A stretch of 64,000 bases of DNA. Source: Cinnamomum chago. Lineage: Eukaryota > Streptophyta > Magnoliopsida > Laurales > Lauraceae. Below, piece by piece: positions 13,901 through 24,180 of the stretch. Numbering within the stretch: the stretch's first letter is position 1; each line of letters begins with the position of its first letter. Where the stretch lies: positions 72,359,501 to 72,423,500 of the forward strand of contig CP142452.1 in NCBI GenBank assembly GCA_038049695.1. Reading direction: 5' to 3'. The position numbers and the translations under genes were made by a program. The notes under the pieces were generated by a model. It was not told where the DNA came from, did not search any database, and worked only from the letters and a program-made list of their open reading frames with translations.

Positions 13901-16900
13901 AACCCATTTTGTTTTTTGGTAAAAGTAAACCCACTTTGTGTTGGACTGGGTATAGGGCTATATGCTGTAAGTTAGTGGGCTGGAAATGGTATAGTTTTTG
14001 CCCAACGTCTGGTTGATCCAATTTCAGGCCTATTTATATGACTTGGAGATTCAGACAAGTGCAACATGCTTATACATAGATATATAGGTTTTTATATGTA
14101 TAGCATATGCTAGATATAGACCAAATGCATGTTTACAATTATGAATCATGCAAAATTGAAGTAATTGTGGACGAAGTTTTTTTCAGGCCAGGTTTCAGAT
14201 TTTAAAACTCCATGTTTTGGGCCTTAATTGGGCTTAGGTTTGACCACATTGACTTTACGTCTGGTCTCAATCATCTGGGCTGGGCCTGAGTTGTAAATAG
14301 AGTTCGATCTGTGGCCTATTCACAGTTTATTAGATGTGGGCCAGGCTTGTACTATCAAATAATGCTAAAACTAACAATTATAGTCAATTCATGTTGTTTA
14401 GGCAGGTCCCAATTGTAAACAAGCTGTATTTTGACCTGAAACAAGTTTTAACACTGATTGGAATCACGTTAGGTATATAGAGCTAGGGCCAGATTAGCCT
14501 ATTCAGCCCATGTTGGGCTTTAGTTGGATTTGGGCCCAAGTTTCGCAAGCCAACCGGGTCATGTTGTTCCTCAGCCCAACCCCTCCTGCCCCATTTGACT
14601 ATCATTTCTTCAGACCAAGAAAATATTGATTTTCATTGTGTAGACCCATCCGGTATGGGTGGACATTCCCAATCTAACCTGAAATTGGTTTTGTCTTTTG
14701 GCCTATAAATAATGGTCAGTTTGTGATTATATATATCAACAACAGCTAGTATTCCTTGCAAGGAGATTTCTGTTAGCAGCTCACATCTTAAACTTTGGGA
14801 GATATTTTCCAAACAATAGACCCTGCGTTGGAGTCATTCTAAAATAAGGTATGTTGATTACAAGTCTACACCAATTTATGAGGTACTTTAATTAGTGATT
14901 TAGATTTGGTGCACATGAAGGTGGACACTTTCATCAAGTGAAATAAAAAGGGTTTGCAGGTTTTACTATTTTTTGCTTTTTACCCCCTTTATGTAAAGCT
15001 GAGGCAATTGTGATAAAAGGTGATTATCAACAACTGAAAATAGAGGAGAGAGGAAGGGAGGGAGAGAAAGAGGGCTGGCTGGCTCAGTGGTAAAGGGTAG
15101 ATGCTTCTTCTTCTTCTTCCTCATATTTTATTTTTCTATTTTAAGTAGTCAGGCCTGCTCCTGGTAAACAAGGTGCACCTAAAATGAAAATGATTAGATA
15201 TTGTATGGCATTTAATTTGACCTTAATAGACCACAACATGATTGTCACCCTTGTCTAATTGCTCTCATAAGAAATTATCATGTAAAATGATTTTAGTTAA
15301 CTAATTGATATATAGTACATCTGAAGGTGTGGAGTTTTGATCTTAGTGCCTAGAATCTCCTCTCAACCCACGCGGATCGGCGCTTTCAGAGTGGATCCGT
15401 TTTTGGAGCGTGGTTCGATCATTTTTGGAGTGCGGTTCGACCATCCTCGGAGCGTGGTTCGATTGAATACGGAGTGAATCGTGTAGAATTTTGATTTTTT
15501 GTGAATTTTTTTTTCTGTAAGATTGATATTTATCTTTCGAATGAAGAAAATCCTTTTGACTTATTAATTATTGTTCATTTTATGTGATAAAATTGCAAAG
15601 TTAATTTTTTTTTCTATTTTTTATGCTTGAATATTTAGATAATATATATTTGTGTCAATTAGTTAATTATTTATAAACCCACAAACATGATGTTGTATAA
15701 GTGTTCCAGTAGCGTTCTCCCGCTCCCGCTCCCGCTCCCCTTCACGCTTTGGGCGCATAGGTTTTACGTAGAAAAGTAGTGGGCCCCACATTAGAATTCC
15801 CACTGTTCATATTCATGACAAGAGGACAACAACTATTCAGCTTCTTTATTAGCATTACTGTATTTTGGGAGACCCGTTCTGACAGCTCTACCTCACCCTC
15901 TTCTCAGTTATTAATCTAACAGAAAAGTCTCATGAGTCTCAAGGCCATCTCTGTTCAGCGTAGAGAAAGGGGAATGCTAGGTTTCTACCGGGCCCCACCT
16001 AGACTCATCTCAATCACAGAAGGTAGGGATGATGAGAAGGCTATGAATATGAAGTGGAGTAGAGGTTAATTTGCTAATCATCCTAACCCTTATTTTGTAG
16101 GGTCTCAAAGTTCAATGGTATTTTAAGTGTAAATTGAGATTGATGTCAATCAAAGGGGTTGTTGTGCTTGACTCTAATAAATATTCAATTCATGCACTCA
16201 CATACACATGCATAGCACAAATTTCCTAACTATGAAGGCGACCATCTGGTTGCATCCTCGGTCGTCCTTGTAGAAATCGAGATGCCTCGTCCTTTAACTA
16301 CGACTGAGTTGAGATAAATTACAAAGGATTGTGGTAAAAAGGTAAATACTTTTTTTTTAGTCAATCTTGAATGGTTTATGGTGACAGAGTTTCCAAAACT
16401 CAGTGAGTCTTGGCATATTCAATTCTTGTAATAATGAAATAAAAGGAGTTAAAAGTAATGAAATAAAAGGAGTTAAAAGTTACAAGATAGTAAAGGCCTT
16501 AATAAATGCCATTTAATTTTGGTTCAGTTAATAAAGGTTGGATTCAACAGAAAACAAGAGAAGAACAGCAAAAAGAGGCTCGATACAAAACGCCCTTATC
16601 TCAAGGTCCCTACCCCACAAAAAGTCCTAGTTCATAGATTAGCTCAACTTTGCAAGCAGATGAGCAGCGGCTTCCTAGGACTAACAACAAAATTAACATG
16701 ATTAAAATCAGAAACTAAAGCTACAATATCCAAAACAATAGGGTTAATGCCCCAATTGAACCCTCCATTAATTATATTTTGTTAACTAAAGATTTGATAC
16801 ATGTTAACCCATGGATCCAATGTCAATACTTTTGTATCACCCAACCCAGGGTTAAAAGTTCCACTTACATAGGCTACATGTTAACCCATGGATCCAATGT

Positions 16901-17173
16901 CAATACTTTTGTATCACCCAACACAGGGTTAAAAGTTCCACTTACATAGGCTGAAAAATAAAACCAACCCCTTGTTGGGAATTATTGAGATGGGTTAGAA
17001 ATTATCAGAAAAACATAATTTGAGTAAAATCTTTAAAATAAAAAAAAATGACAAATAGGGGTTTGTTTGGTAGAGTTTTTGTGTTGTATTTCTATTTTGA
17101 GAATTGGTTGTGTTGCAGTGGTAATGTGGTAAGATAGGTTTCATATGATATATAATTTTCATGAGAGAGAAAA
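10991..17173. other. AT-rich spacer, no gene recognised
   Basis: About 6 kb without a convincing reading frame; the open frames are short, unrelated and lack codon bias. It holds poly-A/T runs, a 24 bp duplication near 16,431-16,478 and a short cluster of GGAGCGTGGTTCG-like repeats at about 15,395-15,460. The latter might be transposon debris but could not be assigned. Confidence 0.5.
16799..16952. repeat. 77 bp tandem duplication
   Basis: Copies at 16799-16875 and 16876-16952 are adjacent and differ at a single base by eye. The near-identity points to a recent duplication. Confidence 0.95.
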
Positions 17174-17178
17174 ATGAG

Positions 17179-19165
17179 TGTTGAGTTCATGAATTTGCAC
17201 ATTTACGCATCATTTTATGATGAATTAGAGATTTAATTGGGTGAATTGCATCATTATTCATCTAATTTGATCATTTCATGCATTTTCACATAGGAGTCTG
17301 AATTTTGATACTTTTCGTACATTTTCTGCATTAACTTAGATTGTTTTGCAAATTTTCTCCGAAGAGTCTCAGTTGGAGTAGAACTCTGTCCGGATGGGTC
17401 CCGCTTCAATATGGGCTCTTTAGTATTTAATGTGTTAAATTAGAATGTGCAGAAAATGAGAATTGCAGACCTCTGTCACATAGCATATTTTCAAGCACAT
17501 AGTCATCTTGGGCCCTGCATGGCTAAATTGAAGCCTGAAAAGAAGTAAATTGAAGAATTCACCACGTGGACCCCACACACAAGCTATATGCAAATCAACC
17601 AAAAGAAGGGTCCACTCATCATGTCAGTTGAAGAATCCTAACTACAGTAGAAGACTTTTCATAGGGCTCATTGTTCAAGCAAATGAAATGTCCCACATGG
17701 CAGAGTTTACAGTAGTTGCAAATTTGAAAATATTAATGGATAACTCAAATAGTATAAATTATGATTGGAACAAAAGAAGAAGAGTTTGAATCATCCACAT
17801 CTGATGTTCTTTCGAAATGAAAGTTGTGCAGAGATAGAATCCATTGCAAATCAAACTTTAGAAGTTAATCTCGTTTTTCTTAGGATAACTCATCTTCAAA
17901 TGGCCATAACTTTCAATCTGACCGTCAGATCAATGAAATTTACCTACAGTTGGAAAACTTATTCAGAGTAGATATCCGTAGAGCCTAAGAACGAGCAAAT
18001 CGGAGCTATATTGACAGAGTTATGGGCCCAGATATTTTCATGTTCATTTTTAGACGGAATTGTAATTAAATTCACACCGTTGATAATCAATTACTGCACA
18101 TCCCTTGTGGGACCCCATTAGAAGATTAGCCAAGCCACCCAGAGGTTTTCAGAAGCTTCCACCTCATTCAAATTCAAAAAGGATAAAAGATATACCTTAT
18201 CAATGAAGAAAAATCAAATCTGCAGAGAATGTGTCCAAATTCAATGTTTCTGATAGATAACCGGAGAAATAAAAGGAACCAAAAGTAGCATACGAGAAAA
18301 ACTCCCTCCCCTTGGACGTTCATAATCATTCTCTCTTTCTCTTATTTCTGTAATTAATATAATTTAAGAGTTATTTTTGGGTATTTTAGAGCACTGTTCC
18401 AGAAATTAGGATTTTTAGAAAAGAGATTTATGAGAGACCATTGTACAAGGAGATGCTATCAATGAAATTACTTATGGAGTTCTTTTCGATGGCTCGCTAG
18501 ATTTCTGGATTGGAGCACATAGATGAAGCTAAGTAGATCTTTAATCTAATCTATGTGATTCTTCTATTACTTTCTTGTCTCTTTTATATGTATGCTATAT
18601 TAGAATAATAGATCTGTCTTCATGCTTTAGGAAACCTCTATTTTGATTTCTAGTGAAAATAGTTTGATGATTTATATTTATTTTGATAGATTATGCTTAG
18701 GGCTGAAATCCTTTGATAGTTTATGCTTAATTTGATGAGTCATGCTTATGATTTTTCATTCTTTTATGAGGTGAAGGAGGTTTTGGGTTGTAACCTTATT
18801 CTTTTTATTAAAAATTGATTTTTACGAAAGACAAATCATCCAGATCTAAAACATTGATTTGTTTATGATCTGAGGTAATTTTTTAGACAAATAGTAGAAT
18901 AATTGCATGAATGGATTAATTATCTTGCTTAGTGAATTCTGGATGCTCTGATCTGTTTTATATATTTGATTGGTTTGTGTTTCTGATTTTTTATAGTTTT
19001 TTTTTCTTGGATCTCAATTACTTATTAATCTTTGATTAAAAAAAACCAGATTTTAAATTTTAACTTAGTAGTGCTCCTTGTAGGATTCGACCTGTACTTG
19101 CCACTCTCATAAAAGGACAGCTGTGCACTTGCAGTATTAAAAAATTGAATTTAAATTCACATCAA
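17179..19165 (+). mobile_element. solo LTR of a gypsy-type retrotransposon, 1,987 bp
   Basis: The block starts TGTTGAG and ends CATCA, and is flanked by a direct 5 bp duplication ATGAG at 17174-17178 and 19166-19170. Within it are a TATA-like GGATAAAAGATATACC region near 18,180 and a block near the right end (TTCGACCTGTACTTGCCACT) of the kind found near the ends of plant Athila/Tat-type LTRs. No coding region, primer-binding site or second LTR is present, so it is read as a solo LTR left by LTR-LTR recombination. The TG..CA ends with duplication are seen directly; the family assignment is inference from memory. Confidence 0.7.
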
Positions 19166-19170
19166 TGAGA

Positions 19171-20195
19171 CATGGTTAAGGTTCAATGAAAAAATGAAGG
19201 AGAAATCAATTAAATTTAATAGCATGTCTCATATATAAAAGTGTGAACTTAGTTCAATTAAGAACTTAGTTCAATAGTTATAGTTCCTGTTTATTTCTTT
19301 TTAATTGTTCATTAATAATAGCCATAAAAGCCAACAAATTCCATAAAAGTGTGAACATGAGATGATGCAAGATTTGTGTTACCTTTCCAAGCACCCTTTT
19401 TTTTTTTTTATTGTTTTGTTTCTTTCCAAAAAAAAGTTTATATTCATTTATCCAATTCCCCACCTTTTTGTTGTTTCTTGTAGTTCACTAGATTGATGTT
19501 ATCATTATGTATTTTACTTCATCAACAGTTATTATGATATTATTAACTATGTTACAACCAGGTGTATTATGTGGAAACTGCTAACTTATTATTATTATTA
19601 TATTTTTTTGGTAGAAACATCTGGCTGGTGTTTAGGTATGTTAGTAAGGGGCATTCGGATGGGTGCTTGTAAATCTTACTTTATGGCCTTAAATCCATAA
19701 TCTTTTTTTATAATGTGATAGGTCTTTTTTTTTTTTTTTTTTTTTTTCCAAATTTGGAGGCCTAAAATGTCTAATTTACCATTTTATCAAAATCATAACT
19801 CATGATTAGTAGGATATGCCATTAATAATGGTCAACTAGCATTTAATTGGCCACAATGAATGAAATCTTATTAATGAGATTTTCAGTAATGATTAAGAAA
19901 ACACTTCAACCAAATTTTCTCCAAATATCTGTCTTCTGAAAAAATATCCTCCAAATGAAAAAAAAAAAAAAACCAACATGAGTTTTAAGTTGTGCTTTAT
20001 CTTGTTGTAATTCTATAGGATCGCAAACGAAACAACTACCATGAAGGTTAAGGCATTCTTCCATTAAGGAGTTTCACATCAACATACATGGGGGTTGTAG
20101 TATTAGTTTTAGGGTTTTTTTTTCAAAAAACAACGGTAATGTAATAAAAAAAAAAAACTGCAAGAAACATGTTGTAAACTTGTCTGGGTAATTCA
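19171..20195. other. AT-rich spacer, no feature recognised
   Basis: Long A and T homopolymer runs at about 19,398-19,410, 19,724-19,747 and 19,958-19,971. No gene or transposon end was seen. Confidence 0.5.
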
Positions 20196-20203
20196 CTTGT
20201 AAG

Positions 20204-20391
20204 CAGTGGCGGACCCAGGATTTTGGTTTGAGGGGTGCGAACCTTAATAGATAGTTTGATTTTTGGGGCAAATCGAGGATTTTTATGTGGATTTTGAGGG
20301 TGGACCCATAATTTTTATTGAATTTTTTGAAGCGCACAATGGTTTAACGGGTGCGACCGCACCCGCGTGGTTGTGCCTAGGTCCGCCCCTG
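20204..20391. mobile_element. 188 bp hAT-type MITE with intact 8 bp target duplication
   Basis: Terminal inverted repeats read CAGTGGCGGACCCAGG on the left and, as reverse complement, CAGGGGCGGACCTAGG on the right. The element is flanked by a perfect 8 bp direct repeat CTTGTAAG (20196-20203 and 20392-20399). Eight-base duplications with CA..TG ends are diagnostic of the hAT superfamily. It has no coding capacity and would depend on a transposase encoded elsewhere. Confidence 0.88.
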
Positions 20392-20399
20392 CTTGTAAG

Positions 20400-21263
20400 G
20401 TAAAGTGAAGTGGATCCTCAAATCAAGAAAAAATAAAATATGAGAGATCTAATCATAATGTTATACCTTTTGTCTTTAACGGCTTGATAATGAATTTTTT
20501 TTACTGTCTTTTTTTTTTTATATAAAGTAAATGGCTTTTATAATTAGTAATTGTATCTTTTAAATATACTCATGTCATCAAAACCGTTGGTGATATCAAT
20601 TGTTGTTATTTTAGAAAAGTATATGAATCATGTGAATCCTCGCATTCAATTATTTATCATTTTAAGGTGAAAATATGTCTTAAGGAGTCCATACACATAC
20701 ACATACACATACACAAACACATACACATATACATACACATACACCCCACTAAACTGGATTCCGAATTAAAGGTACTCATGAAAAATCTCTCACTACTTGA
20801 ACGATACAAGGATTCCCGTGTGACCAAATCCTCCCTTTTTTTTTTTTTAAAGAAATCCGAACTGTCCGAACAGGCCTGGTTCAGATGCAAATGGTGCCTA
20901 CAATGTTGTGGTCCACCCCAAACCTGTCCATGTATAATTAGTTTATTATGGCGGTCGCTATCGTTGTTTGTAATACGAAATATGATGCCACAGAGATAGA
21001 TCTAATTGCCGCTCAGACAGACTTGGAATGCCAAGCATCCAGTCAAATGGATCAGCCTCCAGTTTATTTCTTAGAACATGAACCCCAAAGCCAAGTACAC
21101 AACCTTATACCATCTGAGTTAACCTTATACCATCTGAGTTATATTTAGCATATCCTTACCACGATGAGGATTTTTAAATCCTTAGTTATAAGAAGAGGAT
21201 TAAGCGTTCTAATGTTTTCTTCAAGCAATTTGGTAAAAGGTGTAATAATGTTAGTTAATGCAG
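20400..21263. other. spacer with a hexanucleotide microsatellite
   Basis: No gene was recognised. The main feature is the CATACA microsatellite at 20,690-20,745. Open frames across it on both strands only reflect its six-base period. Confidence 0.5.
20690..20745. repeat. (CATACA)n hexanucleotide microsatellite
   Basis: About nine imperfect CATACA units in a row, interrupted by a few substitutions. Confidence 0.9.
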
Positions 21264-21897
21264 TAGGGCCGTCAATTGGGTCGTGTTAACGAATTTGAGT
21301 TGTGGGTCAAACGAATTCGGATTAGAATCACCTCAACCTGAACACGACCCATTAAGAAAACGGGTTAAAAAACCAAACACGAACCCAATTCGTTTATCTA
21401 ACGGGTCATACGACACGACCCATTAACACATTAATTTTGAAAAAAATATTCATTAATCACTTTATCCTCTGTAAATTTACTAAAAGACCCCTCATACAGT
21501 CAAACCTTGTTATAATTTAAATAAATACATCTTCTAATTAACTATAGTATATTTTTTTCTAAATCATGGAGCCATACTTTATGTTTTAAGGCTAGGTCCA
21601 TTTTTTAAATAACTGTTGTATCTCTTCTGATTGAGTGCCTCTTCCACTGAATAAAAATTAAGTCACCCACACTTCGATTTTTTGCATGGTAATGTGATGC
21701 ACACTTGGCAGCATGACTCTTTGGCGGGTTGTATTGGGTCGTAATGGGTTATCGGGTTTATTCATTAATGACCCATTAATTTAAAAGGTTAACGGGTTTG
21801 ACTCATTAATGACCCGAATCCATTAAGGGGTTACCCAAGCCCGTTAATAACGTATGGATTCGTATTCTGTTAACTGATAGTGTGACATTTTGACAGA
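21264..21897. mobile_element. MITE-like repeat starting TAGGGCCGTCAAT (diverged copy)
   Basis: The left end TAGGGCCGTCAAT matches the end of the better-preserved copy at 42105-42674. The interior of both is built from short motifs such as CGTTAAC, GGGTCGTG and CCATTAA, repeated in both orientations. The right end is eroded; the best candidate is a TTTGACAG stretch near 21,890. No flanking duplication was found. It lies just upstream of the HIPP gene promoter. Confidence 0.6.
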
Positions 21898-21968
21898 CAA
21901 CCCAGCTACTGGGGTCACATGGAGAGAACTAGAGGAAGGAATTGGAAAAGGAACCAAAAGAAAGAACA

Positions 21969-21975
21969 ATATATA
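21969..21975 (+). promoter_or_regulatory. candidate TATA box of the HIPP gene
   Basis: An ATATATAG stretch lies about 350 bp upstream of the HIPP start codon. It is followed by a strongly pyrimidine-rich leader (about 22,090-22,300), typical of plant 5' untranslated regions. Motif and position only. Confidence 0.35.
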
Positions 21976-22321
21976 GAATGCTAAAAAAATAAAGATAAAA
22001 AGGCCTCTGAGTCTGAACTACAGCTATACAAGGAAGCAGCTGCATTTTACTGTCTGCCCACCGCCTCTTTCTGGCAATCAGCCCTGTAAACTAAAGTGAC
22101 CATCTCCTTTATCTTTTCTTATTGTTCTGAGCCCACATCTTCCTTTAATTTGTCTTTGGTAGAAAAACCACCAAGGAAAGATCTCTTTCTGAGTTTTGGG
22201 TTCTTCTCTTCTTTGTTTAAGCTCTCTTTGGTCTTTCTCACTTCTCCCATTCTCCTTCTCTTTCTCTCTCTCTCTGTTGTTGTGTTTCTAGGACTTCTCT
22301 TTTGGGGTGTAAGTGTTAGCA

Positions 22322-23870
22322 ATGAGTAAAGAAGCAGACATCAACGTTGTGAAGATTCCGGTACCTTTCTTCCCTACCCTTCCCTTCTTCCATGCTCAAG
22401 ATGTTGAATGACTTTATTTTTTTTTGTTTTAGTTACAAAACTACCCTCGATCCATAACAAGCTTTCTACTTTTCTTTTCTTAGGTGCAGACATGTGTTCT
22501 TAAAGTTAACATAGACTGTCTTGGATGCAAGCAGACGGTGAAGAAACTGCTTCGGAAGATTGAAGGTAATTTTTTTTTCTTTTTTTCTTTTTTAACTTCT
22601 TGCTGTCATTTCTTAATTGTCATGGGTTTCCTTCTTTTGATTTTTTTGGACTTCATTTTTTTTTTTTTTTTGACAAAACAATCTCCAATGGAAATTTTTT
22701 GTTGGGTTTTTAGGGGTGTATTCCATCAACATAGATGCAGAACAGGGGAAGGTGACAGTTGCAGGGAATGTACACCCAAATACTCTCATAAAAAAGCTTC
22801 AAAAAAAGGGCAAACATGCAGAGCTATGGCCCTCAAAGGGTGGGAATCCTCAGCTCCAAGCCCTGCATATTGACAATGGAGAAGGTCCCAAAGGTGGGAA
22901 ACCTCAAAAGGGTGGAAAAGATCTAAAGGGCCAGCAGCAGCAGCAGCAGCCGCAACAGCAACAGCTGCTACAGAAGATTAAAGGGTTGAAAGATATGAAG
23001 CTGCCTCAGTTGAAGGACCTGAAGCTGCCCACCAAGACCAAGAAATCTGTCAAGTTCAACTTGCCTGAGGATGATGGTGATGTTACTGATGATGGGTCTG
23101 ATTATGACTGTGATTATGATGACATGGAATATGATGATGGGTTTGATGGTGATGATTTTGATATGGACCCCAATGAGGTCAAGGCCCATCTGAAGAAGGC
23201 TGCCATGAACCAGCAGAATCCTAAAAATGGCAAGAAAGGTGGTGCTGGAGATGTGCAAGTGCAGAACAAGGCCATGGTTGGAAATACTGATGCTAAAGAT
23301 GGCAATGGTGGAAAGAAGGGGGGCCAAAGTCAAGGTGGGGGTAAAAATGGTGGGGCCCAGGATCACAAAAATGGAGGTAATGGGGGCACTGGTAATAACA
23401 AGGTTGCCACTAATGGCACTAATGGTGGGAACAATAGTGCTGCTTCTGGTGGTAAGAAAGGAGGTGGCGGTGGCAAGAATGATCACATGGGCCATCCAAT
23501 GCCCAACAACATGAGCCATGGATTTCATGGGATGAATCTAAGTGGTGGTGGTGGTGCCAATGTGGGTCAAATGGGAAATATGCCAATGGGTCAGATGGGG
23601 AATATTCCGGTGCAGGGGCTACCAGCAATGAATGCAGCCGGGTACTTTCAAGGAGCAGGGCCGGAATTCCCCGCCGGAAATCCATACAACCAGCAACAAT
23701 ATATTGCTGCAATGATGCAGCAGCAGCAGGCAATGATGCAGCAGCGGCAGAACGGAATGTATGCCCGGCCGCCGCCTTATCCAGTCTCATACATGCCCAA
23801 TCCACCGGCGGGGGAGTCTTACACCAACTTATTCAGTGATGAGAACGCCAATGCCTGCATGATCATGTGA
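22322..23870 (+). CDS. heavy-metal-associated isoprenylated plant protein (HIPP)
   Basis: Three exons (22322-22360, 22484-22565, 22714-23870) join with GT-AG borders to give 425 residues. The N-terminal HMA domain (about residues 15-78) carries the metal-binding pair C25-x-x-C28 in IDCLGCKQTVKKLL. It is followed by a Lys/Gln-rich linker with glutamine runs, a strongly acidic Asp-rich stretch, a long Gly/Asn/Lys-rich region, a Met/Gln-rich stretch and a Pro/Tyr-rich end. The last four residues, CMIM, form a CaaX prenylation box, the defining mark of HIPPs together with HMA. The family binds soft metals or protein partners and is membrane-tethered by the lipid. The layout resembles the long Gly-rich HIPP32-34 type, though the subgroup is inference. 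The start is fixed by the short first exon and its phase; no break was seen. Confidence 0.93.
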
Positions 23871-24180
23871 CCGGAATATTCCGCCGGAGACACCCATGAG
23901 CTTGCGTTCTTGATAGTTCGTTTGTCATTGAGGCTATGGCAGATTTGGAAGGTTTGTTACAAGTACATGGAAATGGGCCACTTGAAAATTTTCTTTCCCA
24001 TCCTAAGGTATAGATAGTGTTATGTCTTATTGATATCCATATAGGGACATCTAATTGCTCAGACGTTAGATGTTAAAAATGTGATGAGAGTAGAGAGCTT
24101 CTAGTTTTAGCTTTATAGATATGTATCAATATATGTTGATTAGTTAGGAAATAATATATATGGCAGCAAGCCTAATTCAA
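23871..24180 (+). other. probable 3' untranslated region of the HIPP gene
   Basis: AT-rich sequence after the TGA. An AATAATATATAT stretch near 24,150 could serve as a polyadenylation signal region. The end is a guess. Confidence 0.35.

Noticed and set aside
15060-15110. GGCTCAGTGGTAAAGGGTAG, resembling a tRNA 5' part
   Set aside because: Followed by TTC repeats instead of an anticodon arm; chance or an old SINE head.
15395-15460. Three GGAGCGTGGTTCG-like repeats
   Set aside because: Too short and isolated to assign to a transposon or regulatory element.
22968-23528. Minus-strand frame of 186 codons across the HIPP gene
   Set aside because: Shadow of the low-complexity Gly/Asn/Asp-rich coding exon.
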